Assembly: GCA_964452575.1 (NCBI GenBank)
Contig: CAYVMN010000105.1
Span: 1-16,012, forward strand
DNA from: CAYVMN01 sp964452575
Lineage (GTDB): Bacteria > Desulfobacterota > DSM-4660 > Desulfatiglandales > Desulfatiglandaceae
Reading direction: 5' to 3'
Length of the DNA: 16,012 bases
The notes under the pieces: generated by a model
Told to the model about the DNA's origin: nothing
Database searches by the model: none
The model's input: only the letters and a program-made list of their open reading frames with translations
Shown here: positions 6,792 to 14,061 of the stretch, piece by piece
Layout: the number at the start of each line of letters is the position of its first letter
Position numbering within the stretch: the stretch's first letter is position 1
Made by a program: the position numbers and the translations under genes

Positions 6792-7508
6792 ATGACATCA
6801 AGAAAAAGGGGAAATCTGAGGCTTAAGGCCTACAACACGATCAAACAGGAAATCGTGACCCTGAAACTCGCCCCCGGTTCCTATCTCGAAAAGGAAAAGC
6901 TCCAGAAACGCTTGAATGTCGGTTTGACTCCCGTGAGAGAAGCCCTGTTCCAGCTTGAGGCGGAAGACCTGGTTATTGCTGTCTCCAACAAGGGTTTTTA
7001 TGTAAAGAACCTGGATTTCCACTCCATAAAAGATCTCCTCGAAAATCGCATGTTTCTAGAGAGATACGTTGCCTTTCTTGCAGTGAGTCGCATCACCGAA
7101 AAGGAGATTGACGAACTGGAGGAGATAGCCTCTGAGATGAGGGAATTGGCTGAGGACAACGGAGAGTATGAACTTGTCATGAAGGATATGGAATTTCACT
7201 CTCTATTGGTCAAGAGTACAAGGAACAGCCAGCTGGAAAAGATCATGTCGCCTATTTACAATGAATGCCTGAGGATATGGTTTATTTCGCACTATGAAGA
7301 ACTCGATGAATCAGTCGAAATGCACTTCAATCTGGTGAAAGTCCTGAGGAAAAGGGACTGGGGCCCCGTTGAAAAGGCGATTATCGAACATAATATGGTA
7401 TTTCAAAAAAGGGTGTCACACTACTTTGAACGCCTCTTTTCCACAGGGTATTCGGGCCAAAAGGACTTCAGCCCTATGCTCTCGGTCAAGAAGGAAAAAC
7501 CGTTGTGA
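6792..7508 (+). CDS. GntR-family transcriptional regulator, FCD subfamily
   Basis: 238-residue one-component regulator. Residues 10-72 form the winged helix-turn-helix: AYNTIKQEIVTLKLAPGSYLEKEKLQ, then LTPVREALFQLEAEDLV and the wing NKGFYV. Residues about 78-215 form the all-helical FCD effector domain. The metal/ligand positions typical of FCD proteins are all present: D132 and H136 (KDMEFHSLL), H178 (EMHFNL) and H200 (IIEHNM). Such proteins usually bind carboxylate effectors and repress catabolic operons. It is the first gene of the plus-strand operon, 29 bp before the MBL gene, and divergent from the UGSC unit, so it probably senses the substrate taken up by the TRAP system. The start ATG follows GGGAATAG. 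Confidence 0.92.
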   Translation: MTSRKRGNLRLKAYNTIKQEIVTLKLAPGSYLEKEKLQKRLNVGLTPVREALFQLEAEDLVIAVSNKGFYVKNLDFHSIKDLLENRMFLERYVAFLAVSRITEKEIDELEEIASEMRELAEDNGEYELVMKDMEFHSLLVKSTRNSQLEKIMSPIYNECLRIWFISHYEELDESVEMHFNLVKVLRKRDWGPVEKAIIEHNMVFQKRVSHYFERLFSTGYSGQKDFSPMLSVKKEKPL

Positions 7509-7537
7509 TTCGTCATTGACGGCGACATGCGGTGCTT

Positions 7538-8332
7538 ATGTCCAGAATTAAAGACCACAACCTGGGTGATCTGCGAATTCTCATGGCTGGGGTGCCATGT
7601 CTCAGCAACCGAGGATATTTTGGATATTGCACGGTGGTCCTGTTTCGCTTGAGCGGAGAGTGGGCCATCTTCGATACCGGCCACTACAGCGACCGCCGTA
7701 TCCTGCTGGACGCTTTGACCAAGGCAGGAGTTAGCGTGGAGGAGATAAGGCACGCGGTTTTATCCCACCTCCATTTTGATCATGTCCTTAATCTGCCCCT
7801 TTTTACGAATGCCGCGATTTATATTTCCCGAGCGGAGATGGAGTATGCCGATCAGGTCCTGGCCGGCAGGATGGAAGATCACAGTATACCAGATTTTTGG
7901 CCTTCACTCCTGGAAAACCGCCAGGTTCGGGTCGTTGACGAGCTACTGGACCTCTCCTCCAGGGTGAGTCTCGTGCACCTGCCGGGCCACACGCCCGGGT
8001 GCCTGGCTATGTTCTATGAGGGCACCTCAAGTGTTGCAGTATGCGGGGATGTTATTAAAAATGCCTGGGAGGCCGTGAGAGGAGAATCGACAATGGCTTT
8101 GGGGGGACGGGCCGCTGCCAGAAATAGTATAGAAACGGTTCTCAAAAGGGCCGCCGTCATTATTCCAGGCCACGACCGCCCCTTCATAAAAAAAGAGGAA
8201 GGCCTGGAGTTCTTGACACCTTTCGTTTGGGAGGTAAGGGCCAACATCTATCCCGAAAAAGAGGACAGATCGGTCTTGAGATTGAATTTTTTGGCGGGCA
8301 AGGCCCGTTTTGAGACCCGGCAAGGAAGGTAG
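7538..8332 (+). CDS. MBL-fold metallo-hydrolase (AHL-lactonase-like)
   Basis: 264-residue metallo-beta-lactamase-fold hydrolase with a complete dinuclear zinc site. HLHFDH has H77, H79, D81 and H82; H151 lies in LPGHTPG, D171 in VCGD and H212 in IPGHD (numbering from the ATG at 7538). The short HxHxDH form and the NRGYFGYCTVVLF entry to the fold resemble the N-acyl-homoserine lactonase/hydrolase group, which opens lactones or cleaves esters and amides. The start could also be GTG at 7532; neither has a strong ribosome site, so translation may be coupled to the upstream gntR-family gene. It lies between the regulator and the TRAP genes, so I infer a role in opening a cyclic or esterified substrate rather than quorum quenching. 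Confidence 0.88.
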   Translation: MSRIKDHNLGDLRILMAGVPCLSNRGYFGYCTVVLFRLSGEWAIFDTGHYSDRRILLDALTKAGVSVEEIRHAVLSHLHFDHVLNLPLFTNAAIYISRAEMEYADQVLAGRMEDHSIPDFWPSLLENRQVRVVDELLDLSSRVSLVHLPGHTPGCLAMFYEGTSSVAVCGDVIKNAWEAVRGESTMALGGRAAARNSIETVLKRAAVIIPGHDRPFIKKEEGLEFLTPFVWEVRANIYPEKEDRSVLRLNFLAGKARFETRQGR

Positions 8333-8364
8333 GAAACCCATAACATCAAGATAAGGAGGCAATT

Positions 8365-9363
8365 ATGAAGAAGATCTTTTTTTACACAATGATCCTTTGC
8401 GCGGTGTTGGCGTTTACCCTAACTGCTTATGCAGCACCCAAGTATGTCTTGAAGTTTGCCAACCCCGTCCCCAAGGACCATTCCTGGGGGCGGGCGGCCG
8501 AGGTATTCAAAAAGATGGTTGATGAGGCGAGCGCGGGCCAGGTGGAGGTGCAGGTCTTTCACGCGGGCGCCTTGGGCAAGATCCGCGAGACCCTGGAAAT
8601 GGCCAAGGCCGGGACGGTCGACTTCGTCCTCTCCGGAACAGGGCACGTGACCGGCTACGTCCCTGAGTTGGGCATAACGGTTCTGCCCTATCTGTGGAAA
8701 GACACGGAGACAATGTTTCAGGCCCTTGACGGCCCCATTGGCCAATACCTGGGCGAAAGACTCGCGGCCCAGGGCTTGGTGATCGTCGGCTGGTGGGATA
8801 ACGGTTTCAGACATGTCTCAAATAACTCCAGGCCGATCATGAAGGTGGAAGATATGAAAGGCCTCAAGATCCGCTGCCTGCCTACAAAGGTCCACGTGGC
8901 CTTCTTTAAGGCCCTGGGCGCTTCCCCCACACCTATGGGTTGGACCGAGCTCTATCAGGCCCTCCAGCAGGGCGTCGTTGATGCCCAGGAAAACCCCCCG
9001 GCCATGGTCTATCTTGGCAAACTCCACGAGGTCCAAAAATACTATTCCCTGACTAGCCATGTGAACGAACCGGGTAACGTGCTGATGAGTAAGGTCACTA
9101 TGGATAAGTTGCCCAAGGATCTTCAACTGGCCGTCAAGGTCGCTGCCCAGAAGGCATCGATTTGGCAACGTGCGGCCAATGCAAAGGATAACGAGGCGGT
9201 CATGAAAAAACTCGTGGACGCCGGAATGAAGATTAACGAGGTCCCCCCAGAGACCATCGCAGAGTTCAGGAAGATCGCCCAGGGTATCTATCCTCAGGTG
9301 GTTAAAGGCTTTGGCCCCATGGGCAAGGAACTCGTGGATCTGGTGGTCTTTTTTAACAGATAA
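8365..9363 (+). CDS. dctP: TRAP transporter substrate-binding protein, DctP family
   Basis: 332-residue periplasmic binding protein of a tripartite ATP-independent periplasmic transporter. An N-terminal signal peptide (KK, then a hydrophobic core, AYA cleavage after residue 23) exports it. Mature-region landmarks: YVLKFANPVPKDHSWG, the FKKMVDEASAGQVEVQVFHAGALG strand near 48-71, MKGLKIRCLPT with R170 (the usual Arg that pairs with the substrate carboxylate), and ALGASPTPMGWTELYQALQQG, a hallmark of the family, leading into VVDAQENP. A very good AAGGAGG ribosome site precedes the ATG. It follows the MBL gene by 32 bp and is followed by a strong hairpin before dctQ, which often goes with higher expression of the binding protein. 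The ligand is an organic acid of unknown identity. Confidence 0.95.
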   Translation: MKKIFFYTMILCAVLAFTLTAYAAPKYVLKFANPVPKDHSWGRAAEVFKKMVDEASAGQVEVQVFHAGALGKIRETLEMAKAGTVDFVLSGTGHVTGYVPELGITVLPYLWKDTETMFQALDGPIGQYLGERLAAQGLVIVGWWDNGFRHVSNNSRPIMKVEDMKGLKIRCLPTKVHVAFFKALGASPTPMGWTELYQALQQGVVDAQENPPAMVYLGKLHEVQKYYSLTSHVNEPGNVLMSKVTMDKLPKDLQLAVKVAAQKASIWQRAANAKDNEAVMKKLVDAGMKINEVPPETIAEFRKIAQGIYPQVVKGFGPMGKELVDLVVFFNR

Positions 9364-9380
9364 GGGTCAGCTTGGGGCGC

Positions 9381-9412
9381 GGGCCTTTCCTCTGGTTATC
9401 CAGGAGAGGCCC
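9381..9412 (+). promoter_or_regulatory. Strong intercistronic hairpin between dctP and dctQ
   Basis: GGGCCTTTCCT pairs with AGGAGAGGCCC (11 bp, one G·U), then a 2-nt bulge, GG/CC and a TTAT loop. No U-tract follows (AUAACCCUUC), so it is more likely to be an RNA-stabilising or partial-terminating structure that raises dctP over dctQM than a full terminator. Confidence 0.5.
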
Positions 9413-9448
9413 ATAACCCTTCAGAGTTAGAATAGCGCGGGGATAGGG

Positions 9449-9943
9449 GTGTTTTTCCGTTTGCTGTCTCGACTGGTGGAGGTCCTGATAGTATTGAGCG
9501 CGGGCATAATCGTGACCGTTGTAACCATCGAGGTCTTCCTGCGCTACGTTATGGGGCGTTCCCTGATCTTCACTGATGAGCTGTGCCGCTACCTGATGGT
9601 CTGGCTGGTCTTTCTGGGAGGCGCCATAGCTGTTCGCGACGGAGCGCACATAAGGATCAATGTACTGGTGAAACGCCTGGATCCCCGGATGCGCCGATTC
9701 GTACAGGTGGCTGCGCTTCTGCTGACTACAACCTTCCTGGTGATTGTAACGGTCGAAGGAATCAAGATCCTGCCCCGGCAGCTCTATCAGATGTGCATTA
9801 CTATGGATATCAGCATGTTCTATTTTTATCTGGCCATCCCGGTGGGATCGGTGTTGATGATCATTTTCCTGCTACCCCAGATAAGAGATGAAATTGCAGG
9901 GAAGTCTCGGGAGGGTGAGTCAGAGGAAGAAAGGCGGGATTGA
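9449..9943 (+). CDS. dctQ: TRAP transporter small permease subunit, DctQ family
   Basis: 164-residue membrane protein with four predicted membrane helices, near residues 8-30, 45-62, 85-107 and 125-147. The family signature around helix 2 is clear: VFLRYVMGRSLIFTDELCRYLMVWLVFLGGAI, then RDGAHIRIN. In TRAP systems DctQ pairs with DctM as the membrane complex that couples substrate import to a sodium gradient. The GTG start at 9449 follows GGGGATAGGGG. The last bases overlap the start of dctM by four, so the two are translationally coupled. The C-terminal tail (ESEEERRD) is charged and cytoplasmic. Confidence 0.92.
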   Translation: MFFRLLSRLVEVLIVLSAGIIVTVVTIEVFLRYVMGRSLIFTDELCRYLMVWLVFLGGAIAVRDGAHIRINVLVKRLDPRMRRFVQVAALLLTTTFLVIVTVEGIKILPRQLYQMCITMDISMFYFYLAIPVGSVLMIIFLLPQIRDEIAGKSREGESEEERRD

Positions 9944-11229
9944 TTGTGTTGACCCTGAGTGTCGTATTCGTCGTCACAATTCTCCTCGGCGTTCCAGTTG
10001 CCTTTTGCCTTGGCCTAGCAGGTGTTGCCTTTATTATTGTTACCGAACAGCTACCTTTTAATATCCTTCCTACCTTGATATTTGGCGGTATTGACTCATT
10101 TCCCCTGATGGCCATTCCTTTCTTCATCATGGCCGGGGATTTGATGAGCCGGGGCGGCATCCTGCCCAGGTTAGTGGATCTGGCCGACAGCATTGTCGGA
10201 CATCTGAAAGGCGGACTGGCATATGTCAACATCCTGGCAAGCATGTTTTTTGCCGGTGTGACGGGCGTTGCCGTTGCGGATACGGCCGCGATTGGGTCAA
10301 TGTTGGTGCCCAGCATGATAAGGCAGGGCTATACCAGGAGTTTTTCCGCCGTTGTGACCGCAGCCTCGTCTATCATGGGACCGATCATCCCGCCCAGTGT
10401 GGCGATGCTGATCTACGCCTATGTCTATGGTGGCGGGATCTCGGTAGCCAGGCTCTTCCTCCTTGGTGCGGTGCCGGGTTGCATCATCGGTTTTGGAATG
10501 ATGGGGCTTGTCTATACCATGTCTTTTAGGCATGAGTTCCCCGTTAGTACCGCGGGATTCAGTCTTAGGAACCTGGTAAGAAGTACGGCGGCGGCGGTAC
10601 CGGGTCTGATGGTCCCGATCATTATCCTGGGGGGGATAATTGGTGGGGTCTTCACTCCGACCGAAGCCGGTGCAGTGGCCGTGACCTACGCCATTATTGT
10701 CGGTCTCTTCCTGACCCGCAAGTTGAAACCCAGAGATATTGCGGCCTGCTTTGTCGCAAGCTGCAGGACCAGCGCAGTGGTATTCCTGCTGCTGGCGACG
10801 GCCAAGGTGATCTCCTGGATACTGACCACCTATCAGGTCCCCCAGATGGTTGCCGAATCCTTTTTACACTATACCTCCTCTCCTCATGTATTTCTGGTGA
10901 TGGTCATTTTTTCCCTTCTGCTCCTGGGATTCGTGTTGGAGGCGGTGGCCACCATGATCATGTTGATCCCTGTCTTTGGACCGGTCGCCCAGGCCTTTGG
11001 GGTGGAGCCTCACCTCTTTGGGTTGCTGGTGGTCATGACCGTCCAGGTGGCCCTGATCACGCCCCCGGTGGCGCTTGGACTTTTTATCGTCTGCCCCATT
11101 GCCGAATGCTCTATCGAGGAGGTCACCGGGGGCATCTGGCCCTTCCTATTCCTGGTCCTCGGGGTAATCCTTCTTGTGGCATTCTGGCCTGGGGTGACGA
11201 CCTGGTTTCCACGACTTTTCGGTTATTGA
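9940..11229 (+). CDS. dctM: TRAP transporter large permease subunit, DctM family
   Basis: 429-residue, very hydrophobic protein with about 12 membrane segments, the sodium-coupled permease of the TRAP transporter. DctM-family landmarks: LLGVPVAFCLGLAGVAF (N-terminus), SFPLMAIPFFIMAGDLMSRGG near residue 60, VTGVAVADTAAIGSMLVPSM near 110, IIPPSVAMLIYAYVYGGGISVARLFLLGAVPG, TPTEAGAVAVTYA near 242, and VQVALITPPVALGLFIVCPI near the end. The TTG at 9940 (TTGA overlap with the dctQ stop) gives the family-typical start; GTG at 9946 is an alternative. The next gene begins 31 bp downstream. Confidence 0.93.
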   Translation: MIVLTLSVVFVVTILLGVPVAFCLGLAGVAFIIVTEQLPFNILPTLIFGGIDSFPLMAIPFFIMAGDLMSRGGILPRLVDLADSIVGHLKGGLAYVNILASMFFAGVTGVAVADTAAIGSMLVPSMIRQGYTRSFSAVVTAASSIMGPIIPPSVAMLIYAYVYGGGISVARLFLLGAVPGCIIGFGMMGLVYTMSFRHEFPVSTAGFSLRNLVRSTAAAVPGLMVPIIILGGIIGGVFTPTEAGAVAVTYAIIVGLFLTRKLKPRDIAACFVASCRTSAVVFLLLATAKVISWILTTYQVPQMVAESFLHYTSSPHVFLVMVIFSLLLLGFVLEAVATMIMLIPVFGPVAQAFGVEPHLFGLLVVMTVQVALITPPVALGLFIVCPIAECSIEEVTGGIWPFLFLVLGVILLVAFWPGVTTWFPRLFGY

Positions 11230-11260
11230 CATTGACTTATAATGAAAGGAGAGATCAAGT

Positions 11261-12088
11261 ATGCTGCCAAGACAACAGTCCTATGATGTACCGTACGGGT
11301 ATCGTGCTAAGATCGGTCTTATTGTAGTCGGTCCCAACCTTAATCCGACCCCGGAGATCTGCCGGATGATCCCTGACTATGTGCAGGTTCGTGAAACGCG
11401 AATTCACATGGACCCGGTAGTCAACGTCGAGGAATGTTCCAAGTTGAGCGAGCCCCTCGGCAATGCGGCAAGACTATTGGCCGAGGGCCTCTCCTCGCCT
11501 GTCCTGGGCAATCGCTCGGCCATCGCCTTTGCCTGTACCGCAGGATCGCTAGTGGGCGGCCCGGGCTGGGACAAGAAAGAGATCGAGATGATGGAGACTT
11601 CAACTGCCGGATTTGCATGCAAGAGAGCAATTCCGGCCATGGAGGCCCAAAGCTCCGGCATTCCTTGCACCACTACAGCCACAGCGGCAGAAGAGGCCAT
11701 GCGCTTTATGAGTTTCAAGAAAATTGTCATCTCCGGGCCGTACATTGATGAGATCAACGAAAGGTTCCGGGTCTTCTATGAAGATTCCGGGTTTGAGGTG
11801 CTCAAGGTGACCGGACTGGGGCTTGAAGACCTATATGAGATGGGGGCGACCAAGCCCTCTCAGGCCTACCAGGCTGCCATGGAAGCTGTGGTTCCAGAGG
11901 CCGATGGGATCTTCATTACCTGCACCAACTTCAGGTGCAGCGATGTGATTGAGCAGATCGAGCACGATTCGGGTAAGCCGGTCGTGACATCCAATCAGGC
12001 TACCGCCTGGCATCTCATGAAACTTCTAGGGATTAGCGACGTGATCGAGGGCTATGGCCAACTCCTGCGTAGGGTACCGAGGACCTAG
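11261..12088 (+). CDS. Maleate isomerase / arylmalonate decarboxylase-like protein (Asp/Glu racemase superfamily)
   Basis: 275-residue cytosolic enzyme of the Asp/Glu racemase superfamily. It shows the two-cysteine arrangement of maleate cis-trans isomerases: C92 in FACTAGS and C221 in ITCTNF. It also has the near-terminal SNQATAWHLMKLLG of this group. Maleate isomerase adds a Cys thiolate to the double bond to rotate it, arylmalonate decarboxylases use one Cys, and hydantoin/Asp racemases use two, so the reaction cannot be fixed from sequence. A good GGAGAG ribosome site precedes the ATG. It follows dctM by 31 bp in the TRAP operon, which points to a small dicarboxylate or an unsaturated/alpha-substituted acid as substrate. 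Internal GAGC-rich stretches are normal. Confidence 0.82.
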   Translation: MLPRQQSYDVPYGYRAKIGLIVVGPNLNPTPEICRMIPDYVQVRETRIHMDPVVNVEECSKLSEPLGNAARLLAEGLSSPVLGNRSAIAFACTAGSLVGGPGWDKKEIEMMETSTAGFACKRAIPAMEAQSSGIPCTTTATAAEEAMRFMSFKKIVISGPYIDEINERFRVFYEDSGFEVLKVTGLGLEDLYEMGATKPSQAYQAAMEAVVPEADGIFITCTNFRCSDVIEQIEHDSGKPVVTSNQATAWHLMKLLGISDVIEGYGQLLRRVPRT

Positions 12089-12159
12089 GCTTATCCCTGT
12101 GGTTGGTGAAATCTTGCTTGATTCGCCCTTAAACCCCAGATCAGGAGGCATGAGATTAT

Positions 12160-12816
12160 ATGAAACGCCTGGCGGTTCTGCACACTGCCCTCTTCCTGGC
12201 AGACATGTTTAAGAAGCTCCTGGCCGAACGTTTTCCGGACCTTGAGAGCTTCCATGTGGTGGATGAAAGCCTCCTGCAGGACCTGCTTCGTCACAAAGGT
12301 GTAACCCCGAACATCGTTCGTCGAGTCTCCAGCCATGCCTGTCTGGCGAGGGACGCCGGCGCCGGGCTGATTCTGTTCACCTGTACCTCCACATCTCCTG
12401 CAGTGGACACGGCCCGTGCCGTTGTTGATATCCCGATACTGAAGATCGATGACCCCCTAGCTGAAAAGGCCGTAATGGAGGGAAGGAGGATCGGGGTGAT
12501 CTGCACAGCAAGCAGTACCCTGGGCCCCAGCGAAAGGATCATCAGGGAGCACGCGGCCAGACATGGCAAAGAGGTCGAGGTGACCATGGAGCTGGATGCG
12601 GCCGCCTTTGAGGCTATCATGGCTGGCGACAAGGCCGAGCACGATAGGAGGGTGAAGGCGGCGGCGGGCAGGCTGAGCGAGAGGAGTGACGTCGTGGTTT
12701 TGGCCCAGGCCTCCATGGCACATCTGGAGCCCGAACTGAACAGGATCCTTTCCACCCCGGTCCTGGCCAGTCCGCGGCTTTGCGTGGATGCCCTGGCAAG
12801 GCTCCTTGAGGAATGA
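12160..12816 (+). CDS. Asp/Glu racemase-family protein, single-cysteine type
   Basis: 218-residue second member of the Asp/Glu racemase superfamily. The first catalytic-type cysteine is present (C75 in FTCTSTSP). At the second usual Cys position it has LAQASMAHL (residues 181-189), with alanine where many racemases have cysteine. This LAQASMA form is frequent in a subgroup without assigned function; a one-Cys enzyme is expected to act as a decarboxylase-like or lyase-like rather than a two-base racemase. The ribosome site AGGAGG lies 11 nt before the ATG, somewhat far. It is the last gene of the plus-strand operon, 71 bp after the maleate-isomerase-like gene, and shares only distant similarity with it. 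Confidence 0.8.
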   Translation: MKRLAVLHTALFLADMFKKLLAERFPDLESFHVVDESLLQDLLRHKGVTPNIVRRVSSHACLARDAGAGLILFTCTSTSPAVDTARAVVDIPILKIDDPLAEKAVMEGRRIGVICTASSTLGPSERIIREHAARHGKEVEVTMELDAAAFEAIMAGDKAEHDRRVKAAAGRLSERSDVVVLAQASMAHLEPELNRILSTPVLASPRLCVDALARLLEE

Positions 12817-12906
12817 TCGTCCAGGGCGAAGGGGGAAAATCTCAAACAAGTGCAAACGTACGTTCCAAGACCGGTTGACGATAAAGCTCGAAGGGGATAG
12901 GTCTTT

Positions 12907-13935
12907 TCATCTTTGGACCCTTCCTGAGGCCTCCCCGCCGGCAAGTTTTTCTACCTCCTCGCGGCCGATGATGGGGAGATCCCCCGGGATGGAGTGCTTA
13001 AGACACGAGGCTGCTACAGCGAAGTCGAGCGCCTCCTCATCACTTCCAAAGGTGTTAATCCCATAAATAAGGCCGGCTGCAAAGGTATCCCCTGTGCCGA
13101 CCCGGTCGATAATATCTCGAATATCGTATCTTCTTGAGACGAGAAATTCCTTGCGGTTGTTAAGGACCGCCGACCAGCCGTTGTGGTCGGCAGAGAAACT
13201 CTCGCGCATGGTGATGGCTAACCGCTTCAGGTTCGAAAAGCTCTTCAGCACCGCCCCGGTGAGTTCCCTGTACTTGTCTACATCAAGCTTACCGGATTCC
13301 ACATCCACCTCTATCTGTATCCCAAGGGATTTCTGACAGTCCTCCTCGTTACCGAGGGCAATATCGACGTATCTTACCAGATCTGTCATAACATCCGGTG
13401 CTGTCTTTCCATACTTCCAGAGCTTCTTACGAAAGTTGAGATCACAGGAGACTGTGAGGCCCTTTTCCTTAGCCTTTCTCACTGCCTCAAGGGATAGTTC
13501 GGCAGCCGATTGGGAAATGGCAGGGGTGATTCCTGTTATATGAAACCATGAGGCACCCTCGAACACCTTATCCCAGTCGATATCTCCAGGAGATGCCTCC
13601 GAAATGGCCGAATAGGATCTGTCGTAGATGACCGTTGAAGGCATCTGGTTTGCCCCTGGCTCCAGAAAATAGATTCCCAGCCTCTTTCCACCTCTGAGAA
13701 TAAAAGAGGTGTCGATTCCGTGTCTCCTGAGTTCCCCTACACAGGCGGCGCCGATCGCATTTTCCGGGATTACTGACACAAAAGAGACATCCAGGCCCAA
13801 GCGGGCAAGGCCTACGGCCACATTTGCCTCTCCCCCGCCGAATGTAGCCTCCAGAATAGGGCTCTGAAGGAGCCTCTCAGATCCAGGGGCCTTGAGGCGC
13901 AACATAATCTCCCCGAACGTAACGAACCTCTTCAT
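12907..13935 (-). CDS. kdgK: 2-dehydro-3-deoxygluconate kinase (PfkB family)
   Basis: 342-residue PfkB/ribokinase-family sugar kinase predicted to phosphorylate 2-keto-3-deoxygluconate (KDG) to KDPG with ATP. Seen: the family opening FGEIMLRLKAPG, the substrate-binding GGGEANVAVGLARLG near residue 33, the VIYDRSYSAIS strand that resembles KDG kinases, the DLNFRKKLW motif (DLNYRxxLW in KDG kinases), and the C-terminal anion hole GTGDTFAAGL with the catalytic base D283. Length is normal. GGAGG lies five bases before the ATG. It is the last gene of a three-gene minus-strand unit with the two aldolases, 126 bp after the HpaI-type gene. Related sugar kinases (5-dehydro-2-deoxygluconokinase, fructokinase) are the main alternatives. 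Confidence 0.86.
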   Translation of the reverse strand: MKRFVTFGEIMLRLKAPGSERLLQSPILEATFGGGEANVAVGLARLGLDVSFVSVIPENAIGAACVGELRRHGIDTSFILRGGKRLGIYFLEPGANQMPSTVIYDRSYSAISEASPGDIDWDKVFEGASWFHITGITPAISQSAAELSLEAVRKAKEKGLTVSCDLNFRKKLWKYGKTAPDVMTDLVRYVDIALGNEEDCQKSLGIQIEVDVESGKLDVDKYRELTGAVLKSFSNLKRLAITMRESFSADHNGWSAVLNNRKEFLVSRRYDIRDIIDRVGTGDTFAAGLIYGINTFGSDEEALDFAVAASCLKHSIPGDLPIIGREEVEKLAGGEASGRVQR

Positions 13936-13951
13936 CTCTTCCTCCAGATGT

Positions 13952-14020
13952 CGTTAAATGGTTGAATAGTTAAGCCGTTAAATTGGTTAAATGGTCGACT
14001 CGTTAATTGGTTGAAACGGA
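13952..14020. repeat. Degenerate tandem repeat, three units beginning CGTTAA
   Basis: Three imperfect 20-25 bp units (13952-13975, 13976-14000, 14001-14020), each starting CGTTAA and containing a GGTTGAA/GGTTAAA core, fill most of the gap before the KDG-kinase gene. They form an AT-rich spacer with no coding potential. Confidence 0.45.
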
Positions 14021-14025
14021 TGACA

Positions 14026-14048
14026 GGGATAGGGGATTTGGCTATCCC
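14026..14048 (-). promoter_or_regulatory. Hairpin in the gap between the HpaI-type aldolase and kdgK
   Basis: GGGATAG (14026-14032) pairs with CTATCCC (14042-14048) around a 9-nt loop, 7 bp. It follows the aldolase stop by about 14 nt on the minus strand but lacks a U-tract, so it is a processing or pausing element at most. Confidence 0.3.
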
Positions 14049-14061
14049 ACAAGGAGGAACT

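Noticed and set aside
11226..11243. TTGACA and a perfect TATAAT just before the maleate-isomerase-like gene
   Set aside because: Only 6 bp separate them, so they cannot form one sigma-70 promoter, and the gene is 31 bp behind dctM in an operon.
12874..12881. Terminator search between the convergent racemase-like and kdgK genes
   Set aside because: The 90-bp gap contains a palindrome (AACGTACGTT) but no stem-loop followed by a T-tract on either strand.
12291..12944. 217-codon minus-strand ORF opposite the second racemase-family gene
   Set aside because: It is Ser/Ala-rich antisense shadow with no family resemblance, while the plus-strand frame has racemase motifs and a ribosome site.
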